DNA of 18,943 nt, from the NCBI GenBank assembly GCA_019408975.1, contig DXVA01000033.1, positions 3,944-22,886 on the forward strand, read 5' to 3'. Every line of letters begins with the position of its first letter. Within the stretch, counting starts at the first letter, position 1. The notes under the pieces are model-generated. The model had not been told where the DNA came from. It was given only the letters and a program-made list of their open reading frames with translations, and did no database searches. This document shows, piece after piece, positions 8,927 to 15,160 of this stretch. Source of the stretch: Lentisphaeria bacterium. Its GTDB lineage: Bacteria > Verrucomicrobiota > Lentisphaeria > Victivallales > UBA1829. The position numbers and the translations under genes were made by a program.

Positions 8927-9724
8927 TTAAAGGTTTTGAAATACGGTCCATTTTGCCGCAGCAGGATCTACTGTCGGGTCAATCATGAACATGGCGCCCC
9001 GCACATCCTTGTATTGCACACTGTTTACGTGTCCGTCAGCATAGAGAAGATTGCTGGCGTTACCGTGAGCGTTCAGTAAAATGGCAGTTCCCGGAATACT
9101 GGTGTTTCCAGCGGGTTTGATATGGAGTGCGAATCCGGAGTAGTCTTTGAAATAATTGTGTACGGAACGCTCTGTAAGCCACTGTCTTTCCGCAAGTGCA
9201 ACTAAAACGGAAGGCCGTTTGATTTCGGAGACATTGCAGCCGAGATATTGGGCTGTTGTTCCTCCGAGGCCGCCGCCGCACCAGTATGCGTTGGAGTTGA
9301 TATTGTAGGACTGGGAATCTCTCCCCGTCTTATGAATTCCCGATGTCAACGGCTGGTAGGTTGGGCAGCGCAGCTGATGAAGACGCGGGTTGTCGGAGCC
9401 CACGGAAACGCTTCTGTATTTTGTGTAACCCAGCTCATCGAGCAGGTCGCTCCACTGCCCGACACTCTGATTGACATCTCCTCCGGTGTTCAAATTGCCG
9501 CCTCTCATATACCATCCCTTGTAATCATCGGTGTAATTATGGAAAACAAGCCCGTACTGTTTCTCCATATTGACGCATGAAATGCGTTTTGCCGTCTCTC
9601 TTGCCTTGTTCAACGCAGGCAGGAGCATTCCCGCAAGAATGGCGATGATCGCTATTACGATCAGCAATTCTATTAATGTAAAAAGATGTTTATGCCTGCT
9701 GATTGTTTTACTTTTACTGCCCAT
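8927..9724 (-). CDS. Type II secretion-like pseudopilin with H-X9-DG motif
   Basis: The product is a 265-residue envelope protein with a class III (prepilin) leader. A short basic N-terminus (MGSKSKTISRHKHL) is followed by FTLIELLIVIAIIAILAG, with the conserved Glu at mature position 5 (E19). The residue before the cleavage point is Leu rather than the usual Gly. The C-terminal half carries H220, nine residues, then D230-G231 (AHGNASNLLYADGHV). This is the H-X9-DG processing-associated motif found in very large paralogous families in Planctomycetes and Lentisphaerota. A longer in-frame start exists at 9748, but AAAGGAGG (9736-9729) lies four bases before the ATG at 9724, so that start is preferred. 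The gene follows the GntR gene by 20 bp and precedes the symporter by 15 bp. Its role may be substrate capture or part of a secretion or uptake fibre. This is not established. Confidence 0.93.
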   Translation of the reverse strand: MGSKSKTISRHKHLFTLIELLIVIAIIAILAGMLLPALNKARETAKRISCVNMEKQYGLVFHNYTDDYKGWYMRGGNLNTGGDVNQSVGQWSDLLDELGYTKYRSVSVGSDNPRLHQLRCPTYQPLTSGIHKTGRDSQSYNINSNAYWCGGGLGGTTAQYLGCNVSEIKRPSVLVALAERQWLTERSVHNYFKDYSGFALHIKPAGNTSIPGTAILLNAHGNASNLLYADGHVNSVQYKDVRGAMFMIDPTVDPAAAKWTVFQNL

Positions 9725-9728
9725 GATG

Positions 9729-9736
9729 CCTCCTTT
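9729..9736 (-). promoter_or_regulatory. Ribosome-binding site deciding the pseudopilin start
   Basis: AAAGGAGG lies four bases before the ATG at 9724. It sits inside the upstream-extended reading frame, which shows that the alternative ATG at 9748 is not the main start. The spacing matches that of the glycosidase N-terminal ORF (AGGAGG, four bases). Confidence 0.8.
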
Positions 9737-9744
9737 TGTTGTTT

Positions 9745-10791
9745 TCAATTGATGTTCCTGATTGTTTGTCCGGGAAGCAATGCCGGAAAAAGTTCCTCCC
9801 GGAAAGTCCCTGAAGTTTCTTTACTGAAAATACGTTGTTCAAACCAGTTTCCGATCAGGTCTTCCATCGGCTGCCTGAAGTCGATGGAATCCGGTTCGAG
9901 CCCGTGGAAGAAGCGGGGATCGCTTTTGCCGTAAACAAGACACGAGACATCTTCCGGAACACGGACTCCGTGCTGATCCAGAGCTTCCATCACGTTGCGT
10001 GCAAGGGTGAAGGAAAAATAGAGCATGGTATATTGGAACGGGGTTTTCTTGCTCAGCATTTCCGTGAAGTCATGGAAAGTGCAGATGTCGCATACCGAGT
10101 CGCTTGCCGGAGAAAGGAGCTCTTCCCGGACATGATAATAGGTGAATCCGGGATTTTTGTGCACGTGCAGTCTTTCTTTCGAATCCCGGTGGACAAACAG
10201 GATTTTCCGGTGTCCAGCGCCGGATGCCGTACGGACAACCTGATGCGCTTCATTCCGTTTATTCAGAAAGATACTGTCCTGCTCCTGCTCTTTTTCTCTC
10301 GTCAGGAGCAAAAGCGGGATCTTGCTTCCGGCAAACGCCTCCGCATATTTCCTGCTGTCTTTTCCTGCGTAATTCTCCCAGATGACGCCGTCCAGATTGC
10401 GCGCCTGTTCCACCAGACGGCGCGGCTGTCTGGAATCCGGGCGGAAGAGCAGTTCAAGATACATTCCGTATTTTTCCACGGCATCCGCTATCATGACGGA
10501 AAACTGATTCAACGCCGGTTCACCGCTTTCGCGTATTGTCCCGATGGTCTTCTGCGGATAAGAGAATCCGGCAATATACTTGGGGTTGACATAAGTGCCC
10601 ATGCCGCGGCGGGTTACCAGAATCCGGTCGTCCACAAGCGCCTTGAGTGCGCCGCGGACAGTCACCCTGCTGACGCTGAACAGTTCGCAGAGTTCATTTT
10701 CAGAAGGAATCCTGACATTCCCGCCGTCTGATTTGAAGACAAGATTGTAGATATAAGATCTGACCTTGATATATTCCGGAACCGGTTTCAT
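9745..10791 (-). CDS. GntR-family transcriptional regulator with LacI-type sugar-binding domain
   Basis: The product is a 348-residue cytoplasmic repressor or activator. Residues 5-70 form a GntR winged helix (IPSENELCELFSVSRVTVR, then ALVDDRILVTRRGMGTYV), the DNA-contacting part. From about 78 onward the sequence resembles a LacI/GalR periplasmic-binding-protein fold (KTIGTIRESG, DGVIWENYAG, HRKILFVHRDS, VPEDVSCLVYGKSD), an AraR-like architecture that senses a sugar. The frame is open further upstream to 10938. GGAG five bases before the ATG at 10791 and the promoter at 10860-10832 show that the upstream extension is not translated. It is the first gene of the glycosidase operon and is probably autoregulated through the tandem repeat at its promoter. 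The effector is unknown. Confidence 0.93.
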   Translation of the reverse strand: MKPVPEYIKVRSYIYNLVFKSDGGNVRIPSENELCELFSVSRVTVRGALKALVDDRILVTRRGMGTYVNPKYIAGFSYPQKTIGTIRESGEPALNQFSVMIADAVEKYGMYLELLFRPDSRQPRRLVEQARNLDGVIWENYAGKDSRKYAEAFAGSKIPLLLLTREKEQEQDSIFLNKRNEAHQVVRTASGAGHRKILFVHRDSKERLHVHKNPGFTYYHVREELLSPASDSVCDICTFHDFTEMLSKKTPFQYTMLYFSFTLARNVMEALDQHGVRVPEDVSCLVYGKSDPRFFHGLEPDSIDFRQPMEDLIGNWFEQRIFSKETSGTFREELFPALLPGQTIRNIN

Positions 10792-10800
10792 TGTTTCTCC

Positions 10801-10860
10801 AATAATACAACATAAACATGTCTTTGTCTTAATAATACAATATAAACATGTTATTGTCAA
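10801..10860 (-). repeat. Tandem 30-bp direct repeat, probable GntR operator pair
   Basis: Two copies, 10801-10830 and 10831-10860, are identical at 25 of 30 positions. The common blocks are AATAATACAA, ATAAACATGT and TTGTC. Each copy contains a dyad: perfect in the right copy (ACAATA, nine bases, TATTGT at 10837-10842 and 10852-10857) and partial in the left copy (ACAACA and CTTTGT). The right copy overlies the -35 to -10 region of the gntR promoter. The left copy lies in the early transcribed leader just before the ribosome-binding site. The 30-bp period, about three helical turns, puts both sites on the same DNA face, which suits cooperative binding of dimers. I found no further copy in the window. 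Confidence 0.7.
10832..10860 (-). promoter_or_regulatory. Strong sigma70 promoter of the gntR-pseudopilin-symporter-glycosidase operon
   Basis: On the minus strand a perfect TTGACA (10860-10855) is followed after exactly 17 bp by TATTAT (10837-10832). Its upstream flank (10861-10900) is A/T-rich like an UP element. Transcription would begin near 10825, giving a leader of about 35 bases. Because the operon genes are spaced 20, 15 and 53 bp apart without terminators, this probably drives everything down to 2587. Confidence 0.8.
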
Positions 10861-10972
10861 GAGGGAAAAACAGAAAAAAGAGATTTTTCTTGAAAAATAT
10901 GCAGCCCGGCGCTTCTGCCGGAATCCGGAATCAGGCAAATAAGGTCTTTATCATAAAAAAGAGCAACAGCGA

Positions 10973-11001
10973 TTGTATTTTTCCATTTCAGACATTATCT
11001 T
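10973..11001 (+). promoter_or_regulatory. Probable promoter of the 11046-12033 gene pair
   Basis: TTGTAT (10973-10978) and TATCTT (10996-11001) are 17 bp apart on the plus strand, about 40 bp before the ATG at 11046. It faces away from the gntR promoter across a roughly 250-bp divergent intergenic region that otherwise holds only A/T-rich sequence and short dyads. Confidence 0.4.
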
Positions 11002-11045
11002 ATGGAAGCCGCTTTTTTTCACAACATCATGGATGGGAGACAGTC

Positions 11046-11477
11046 ATGACGGGGAAAACCATACTTCTGCTTTCTGCGGCAGCGGCGGGAGTCCTTGCAC
11101 TGTTCATTGCGGTTCGTATTTACGAACCTGTGCATGAGATTCCGGTCTCGCTGAAAATCAAGAACGATACGGATGGCACGATCCGCGACTGTCTGCTGAT
11201 TTGTAATCAGCGGGAAAGGATGCCGCTGGGGGAAATCGGCAATGGGAAAAGCGTCAGGATCGCCTATGTCCCGGATGGAAAATCCGAACTCGAATTTGAA
11301 TATTTCCTGCACCATAAACGTTACTTCGTGAAGTGGCAGTATCCGCGTCCCATGCCCGGATGCTGCACTTTGGATGTCTGCAACAGTCGGACGCATATCC
11401 GATACTCGGAGAACAATCTCCGGAAACAGAAAGAAAACGGGAGAAAATCCGTCATCTGGATGACGCTCAATATGTAA
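11046..11477 (+). CDS. Hypothetical membrane-anchored small protein
   Basis: The 143-residue product begins with one hydrophobic helix (KTILLLSAAAAGVLALFIAV, residues 4-23) that would anchor or export it. A short beta-rich domain follows, outside the cytoplasm by this topology (VSLKIKNDTDGTIRDCLLIC, then MPLGEIGNGKSVRIAYVP). It ends in a basic tail. Five cysteines lie in the exported part, two adjacent (GCCTLDVC). The frame is open back to 10848, but the ATG at 11046 is preceded by GGGAG at six bases and directly by the hydrophobic helix, so it is the likely start. The gene is followed 22 bp later by another exported protein, probably in the same transcript. I do not recognise a family. Confidence 0.65.
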   Translation: MTGKTILLLSAAAAGVLALFIAVRIYEPVHEIPVSLKIKNDTDGTIRDCLLICNQRERMPLGEIGNGKSVRIAYVPDGKSELEFEYFLHHKRYFVKWQYPRPMPGCCTLDVCNSRTHIRYSENNLRKQKENGRKSVIWMTLNM

Positions 11478-11499
11478 AACAAAGAAAAGGAGTCCGGTT

Positions 11500-12033
11500 G
11501 TGAAAGGGAAAATCCTCTGTCTGGTTCTGATAGCATTGAGTTTTGTACTGTGCTGTTCCTGTGCGATGCAGGAAAAAGGTCAATGTCTGACGGAAAAGCG
11601 CTGGCGTCAGGGAGACATCGCAGTTATTGATCAGGGAATCGAAAAGCCCGGAACATATTTAATTGAAATCAAATTGACGGAATCTGTTGTGGGGAGTGCA
11701 AGCAGTCAGAGAATTTCCTTTTTCCCAAGAATATTCGCAGTTCCGGAGCAATGGGCGGGTGTGCATATCGGTAAAGACGTTCCGGACAGTAGAATCAGGC
11801 TGACAGTCAGGCTGGGCGATGAGAATATCACGATTGACAGGGGGGTGGGAAATTTTTGCAAAATCAAGATCAGATTGCTGGAAAAACGGAAAGTCCATGT
11901 AAGCGGAATCATAGCCGTCTGCAACCGGCCGGATCAGTTCGCGCAAATCTATCCGGTCAATCTGATCTGCAATCTGAATGAAAAACAGATGTTCCTGTCG
12001 GAGGAGATCATTCCGGCTCCGGCAGAAAAGTGA
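11500..12033 (+). CDS. Hypothetical exported protein, possible lipoprotein
   Basis: The product has 177 residues with an N-terminal secretion signal (KILCLVLIALSFVLCCSCAM). C21, preceded by Ser, could be a lipidation site, but the -3 residue is Cys and not the usual Leu, so the lipobox is atypical. The mature part is beta-rich without a motif I know (KPGTYLIEIKLTE, RLTVRLGDENITIDRG). The start is GTG at 11500, supported by AGGAG seven bases upstream. It lies 22 bp behind the previous small exported gene, which suggests a two-gene unit. It converges on the NiSOD gene. Function is unknown. Confidence 0.7.
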   Translation: MKGKILCLVLIALSFVLCCSCAMQEKGQCLTEKRWRQGDIAVIDQGIEKPGTYLIEIKLTESVVGSASSQRISFFPRIFAVPEQWAGVHIGKDVPDSRIRLTVRLGDENITIDRGVGNFCKIKIRLLEKRKVHVSGIIAVCNRPDQFAQIYPVNLICNLNEKQMFLSEEIIPAPAEK

Positions 12034-12043
12034 TATCGGGACA

Positions 12044-12070
12044 GGACCGGAAGAATGAGTTCTCCGGCCC
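12044..12070. terminator. Weak stem-loop between converging genes
   Basis: GGACCGGA (12044-12051) and TCCGGCCC (12063-12070) pair with one A-C mismatch. After a bulged A the stem continues as GAA/TTC around a TGAG loop. Neither side has a T tract, so it is at best a weak bidirectional terminator or a 3'-end stabilising hairpin for the genes ending at 12033 and 12080. Confidence 0.35.
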
Positions 12071-12079
12071 TTCCGTCAG

Positions 12080-12550
12080 TCAATGTTCATGATGAATCGC
12101 GGCGGGCGGATATGCCTTTTCAAAGGCTTTCAGCGTGGCGCGCATACGGACGGTAATCGCGGGGTCCACACTCTGCTTGGCTTTCATGGCATCAATCAGA
12201 AGACTGTGCAGAAGCGTGATCTGCGTCACATATTCCGCATAGCCTTTTTCTCCTGGTTTGACCGGAACAATGCGCTGCGTCATAAAGTATTCCGATACGA
12301 CTGTTTGGATTTTCTGCGCGTGCAGGTCTTTATTGTTGATCCAGCGGACAAGCTGGTTATAGTCGATTGTTTTTTCCCCGGACAGTTTTCTGATTGCGGC
12401 GACACTCTTGTCGATCGTGTTCAGATCCTCGTAAATCATGGATGTCCTGAGCGGATCGTCATAGATTCCGCACGGTATCTGGCAATGAGCGTAAAGATGA
12501 ATGGAACCTGCGAGAAGCAGGCAGACGGCGGCGGAAATCAGTTTCTTCAT
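12080..12550 (-). CDS. sodN: Nickel superoxide dismutase with Sec signal peptide
   Basis: This 156-residue protein disproportionates superoxide to oxygen and peroxide at a nickel centre. HCQIPCGIY (22-30) is the NiSOD hook H-C-x-x-P-C-G-x-Y. His1, Cys2 and Cys6 ligate nickel, and Tyr9 gates the active site. All are present. Residue 3, often Asp, is Gln here. The four-helix-bundle part follows (MIYEDLNTIDKSVAAIRKLS, then LVRWINNKDLHAQKIQTVV). Residues 1-21 are a Sec signal peptide ending L-Y-A. Signal peptidase cleavage there would leave His22 as the new N-terminus, which NiSOD needs for activity. No separate SodX-type maturation protease is visible. The C-terminus ends AIHHEH, a possible nickel-binding tail. 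AAGGGGGG lies four bases before the ATG, and the gene has its own promoter. The location should be extracytoplasmic. Confidence 0.9.
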   Translation of the reverse strand: MKKLISAAVCLLLAGSIHLYAHCQIPCGIYDDPLRTSMIYEDLNTIDKSVAAIRKLSGEKTIDYNQLVRWINNKDLHAQKIQTVVSEYFMTQRIVPVKPGEKGYAEYVTQITLLHSLLIDAMKAKQSVDPAITVRMRATLKAFEKAYPPAAIHHEH

Positions 12551-12597
12551 AAGTCCCCCCTTGAAGTTTGTTTTATGGTTGGAAATTCCCGTATTCC

Positions 12598-12627
12598 TTA
12601 ATATTGCCGAGGAAAATGGAATGTCAA
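12598..12627 (-). promoter_or_regulatory. Promoter of the nickel superoxide dismutase gene
   Basis: On the minus strand TTGACA (12627-12622) and TATTAA (12603-12598) are separated by 18 bp. Transcription would start near 12591, leaving a leader of about 40 bases with a purine-rich ribosome-binding site. No obvious nickel- or redox-regulator operator is visible. The rest of the 12551-12804 gap is AT-rich and without recognisable genes. Confidence 0.55.
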
Positions 12628-12753
12628 ATCAAAAAAACTTTTTCTTCCCGAAAACAAGGCAGTATGCCATATGACATCTGTACAGGTCTCTGCTGTTTCC
12701 CGGCTTCCGTATCTCATAAGCGCTGCAATACTTCGTTCTTGTTTTTAGTTTGC

Positions 12754-12781
12754 TTGAATTTGCTTTTTCGCAGGTTATTGT
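12754..12781 (+). promoter_or_regulatory. Possible promoter of the 12805 gene
   Basis: TTGAAT (12754-12759) and TATTGT (12776-12781) are 16 bp apart in AT-rich DNA, about 24 bp before the ATG at 12805. It is one of several possible hexamer pairs there and is tentative. Confidence 0.25.
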
Positions 12782-12804
12782 ATTGAATTTGTTGAGGTGG
12801 AGAT

Positions 12805-13278
12805 ATGAGAAGGAAAATGACTGTTTTATTCAGCGGGACGATTGTTCTGTTTCTGATTGTATTTTCTTTCATATTCTACCCATTCTTTGTCGCCGGACCT
12901 GTTTCAGGAGTATGGTATTCCAGAGAATTGGACTGTCTGTGTGGCGAGAACAACAGGGGATATATTATTATAACGGAAGGAAATGTCTTTCTCTGCCATG
13001 CGGCGCATGGGACTTGCCGTTTTCTCGGAGCCTGTTTCCCCGGGAAGGAGCATTCTTATCTGTTTAAACAAAACATACATCGGAAAAATCGGGAATCGGA
13101 TCAAATGATATTCCGTTTATTTCCGCGCAGAAACAGGATGATATTTCGATACTATGAAGATGATTGCGGTCCGATGACTGTGACGTTGAAACGGATTACG
13201 GCAACTCCTGAAGGATGTGCCCTGCTTGCTTCATTTTATCGTTTTCGACAGGAAAAGCCAAATGAAAACCTTGATTGA
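12805..13278 (+). CDS. Hypothetical single-span membrane or exported protein
   Basis: The 157-residue product has a basic start and one long hydrophobic helix (residues 6-30, TVLFSGTIVLFLIVFSFIFY). A soluble domain follows that begins VSGVWYSRELDCLCGENNRG and is rich in Cys and in basic and aromatic residues. GVWYS resembles the first strand of small lipocalin-like or META-type domains, but I would not assign it. The ATG has GAGGTGG seven bases upstream. Its 3' end overlaps the next start (13262) by 17 bases, a typical translational-coupling layout with the following membrane protein. Base composition is more AT-rich than in the flanking enzyme genes. Confidence 0.6.
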   Translation: MRRKMTVLFSGTIVLFLIVFSFIFYPFFVAGPVSGVWYSRELDCLCGENNRGYIIITEGNVFLCHAAHGTCRFLGACFPGKEHSYLFKQNIHRKNRESDQMIFRLFPRRNRMIFRYYEDDCGPMTVTLKRITATPEGCALLASFYRFRQEKPNENLD

Positions 13279-13683
13279 TTTTTACAGCCTGCCGTATCTT
13301 GGGGCAATTCTGGGAGGAGTGCTTTGGCTCTTTCTGTTGCTTATTTTCTTATTGAGAGAATCAGAGAATCTTTATCGTATTACACGTACTTTTTTTTGCT
13401 GTCCGCGTTTCAGTTTCTATCAATTCCGCTTTATCTCCTGATAGAACAACTTTTTGCAGATTATGATTTCATGATTTTCAACAGATTCTTTTATACTGTT
13501 TGTTTTCTGCTGAACATTATAATTGCTGTTGTTCTGTTCCTTTATTCTTTCTATTGCCTGTTTTTTTTGAAACGGCAGGTTGTCAGACAGGATATGCAAT
13601 ATTTTTTACTGCAGATATTATTGGCTTTGGGGATCAATATTTTCCAGTTATCCGGATTGTTTTCTTTCTTGCCGCGATTATGA
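13262..13683 (+). pseudogene. Small four-helix membrane protein, apparently frameshifted at a T8 tract
   Basis: Translation from ATG 13262 gives MKTLIDFYSLPYLGAILGG and a first membrane helix, but runs into unrelated residues and stops at 13441. In the -1 frame, from about 13390 to 13683, three further convincing helices appear (FLLSAFQFLSIPLYLLIEQ; LLNIIIAVVLFLYSFYCLFF; FLLQILLALGINIFQLSGLF) with a basic loop KRQVVRQD. The two frames meet at T8 (13390-13397). One extra T would give a continuous 140-residue protein, ...RITRTFFLLSAFQF..., with four helices. It overlaps the 12805 gene start-to-stop. The sequence is T-rich and low in GC. Possibilities are a decayed gene, a homopolymer error, or slippage-dependent expression. 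No family is recognised. From 13684 to 13893 a third frame stays open but does not read as protein I trust. Confidence 0.45.
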
Positions 13684-13893
13684 AAAACGTGAGTCATATT
13701 TTTCTCATGTTGCGACAGAAAAATTTGAAAAATGCCGATAAGATTCCGAACTCTGGAACGGAACATGGAAAAATTGAAATACGTGGTGTCTTTCCGGTCT
13801 TTCCGGGACCCTGTCCGTCTCTGCGCGAGGGAAACAACGGTTATGCCGGCTTGAATCGTGACGTTCAGAAAAGAAGAAAGCTTTTTCTCCGGC

Positions 13894-13922
13894 TTGACTT
13901 TTCCCGCTTTCCGCTGTAATGT
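13894..13922 (+). promoter_or_regulatory. Probable promoter of the AGE epimerase gene
   Basis: TTGACT (13894-13899) and TAATGT (13917-13922) are 17 bp apart. A start near 13929 would place the 18-bp dyad (13936-13953) just inside the transcript. A TATACT at 13934-13939 that overlaps the dyad is an alternative -10 box, but it lacks a good -35. Confidence 0.4.
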
Positions 13923-13935
13923 ATTCTCAATCTTA

Positions 13936-13953
13936 TACTAAATGGCTTTAGTA
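13936..13953 (+). promoter_or_regulatory. 18-bp perfect dyad, probable operator of the AGE epimerase gene
   Basis: TACTAAA, four bases (TGGC), then TTTAGTA form a perfect 7+7 inverted repeat 20 bp before the start codon, next to the predicted promoter and just upstream of the AGGAG ribosome-binding site. Position and symmetry suit a dimeric repressor. It does not match the gntR tandem repeat, so another regulator is expected. Confidence 0.5.
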
Positions 13954-13973
13954 AAATATAGGAGAAAATCGTT

Positions 13974-15146
13974 ATGGATCTCTCATCGTATGTGAACCGT
14001 TATGAAAATGAACTGGTCGATAATGTGATTCCGTTCTGGGAGACACATTGTGTCGACAGGGAATACGGCGGATATTTTACCTCGCTGGATCGCGACGGCT
14101 CGGTCTACGACACGGAAAAATACATGTGGATGCAATGGCGCATCGTCTACATGTTCGCAACACTTTACATGAGTCCTTACCGCCAGGACCGCTGGCTGGA
14201 AATTGCCGGGCAGGGATTCGACTTTCTCACGAAACACGGAAAGTCCGAAGACGGCACCTATTATTTCGCCTTGAACCGGCAGGGGGGTCCGACGATGGCG
14301 CCGTCCAATATCTTTTCCGACTGTTTCGCCGCGATGGGCGCCGCGGCAATGTACAAGGCTACCGGCGAGGCGCGCTACAAGCGGGAGGCGGACAGCGCCA
14401 TGCACAACTACATCCGCCGGATGGACAACCCGAAAGGTCGGTGGGAAAAAGCGATGCCCGGCAAACCGAAGCGTCTGTCCCACGGTCATTTCATGATTCT
14501 TGCAAATCTCGGGAGCGTGATGAAGGATTGTCTCGGGACCGGGGAATATGATGCGGAAACCGAACGTGCCGTGAATACTGTGCTGGGCAAATTCTGGAAC
14601 GAGGAATACCGCGTTCTTTTCGAGAACGTCAACCCGGATGGAACTTTCGATCTGGACTCCTGTGAAGGGCGCTTCATCAATCCGGGGCATGGTTTGGAAT
14701 CCATGTGGTTCGTGATGAATTATGCGGAGCGCCGGAAGGATCAGGCGATGATCCGAAAGGCAGCCGATATTGTAAAAGCCCTGCTTGAGTTCGGGATGGA
14801 CAGGGAATACGGCGGAATTTATTACTTCATGGATGTTCTCGGCAAGCCTCATCTTGAGCTGCAGTGGGACATGAAACTCTGGTGGCCTCATAATGAGGCG
14901 ATACTGGCGACGCTGTTTGCCTGCCGGCTGACCGGAGACAAGTATTACCTGGAGCGTTTCAAAGAGATTGATGAGTGGTCGTGGTCTCACTTCAAGGATA
15001 CCGAGTATCCCGAGTGGTTTGCCTATCTGAACCGCCGCGGGGAGCCGACGCATATGCTGAAAGGCGGAAAATGGAAAACGATGTTCCACCTTCCGCGCTG
15101 TCTCTATACCGCCGTCAGCCAGATGAAACTCATGGAGGCGGAATAA
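13974..15146 (+). CDS. AGE-family epimerase/isomerase (N-acylglucosamine 2-epimerase-like)
   Basis: This cytoplasmic enzyme of the (alpha/alpha)6-barrel AGE superfamily has 390 residues, the normal length. Known members interconvert GlcNAc and ManNAc, or epimerise or isomerise other sugars at C2. Residues expected in the active site are present: R56 (WMQWRIVYMF), H239 and E242 (NPGHGLES), H306 and E308 (WWPHNEA), and the catalytic-base candidate H372 (FHLPR). There is no signal peptide. AGGAG lies nine bases before the ATG at 13974. The gene is monocistronic, with its own promoter and dyad operator, and is closed by a long hairpin. Close to a GH20 hexosaminidase, a HexNAc role is plausible, but cellobiose 2-epimerase or mannose isomerase activity cannot be excluded. 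Confidence 0.92.
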   Translation: MDLSSYVNRYENELVDNVIPFWETHCVDREYGGYFTSLDRDGSVYDTEKYMWMQWRIVYMFATLYMSPYRQDRWLEIAGQGFDFLTKHGKSEDGTYYFALNRQGGPTMAPSNIFSDCFAAMGAAAMYKATGEARYKREADSAMHNYIRRMDNPKGRWEKAMPGKPKRLSHGHFMILANLGSVMKDCLGTGEYDAETERAVNTVLGKFWNEEYRVLFENVNPDGTFDLDSCEGRFINPGHGLESMWFVMNYAERRKDQAMIRKAADIVKALLEFGMDREYGGIYYFMDVLGKPHLELQWDMKLWWPHNEAILATLFACRLTGDKYYLERFKEIDEWSWSHFKDTEYPEWFAYLNRRGEPTHMLKGGKWKTMFHLPRCLYTAVSQMKLMEAE

Positions 15147-15160
15147 AGGTCTGCCGGAAT

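Noticed and set aside
10801..10860. Two repeats of 30 bp as a possible CRISPR array
   Set aside because: The copies are directly adjacent without spacers, number only two, contain promoter boxes, and no cas gene is present.
10792..10938. 49-residue N-terminal extension of the GntR regulator
   Set aside because: It would cover the promoter and operator repeats. The winged-helix domain begins properly at the ATG at 10791 with GGAG in front.
10848..11045. Upstream extension of the 11046 gene to a 209-residue protein
   Set aside because: The extension covers the divergent promoter region, lacks a ribosome-binding site, and would place the membrane anchor in mid-protein.
13684..13919. Third open frame following the broken membrane protein
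   Set aside because: The translation has no clear domain or membrane pattern. It may be a remnant of the same gene, but the evidence is too weak for a separate feature.
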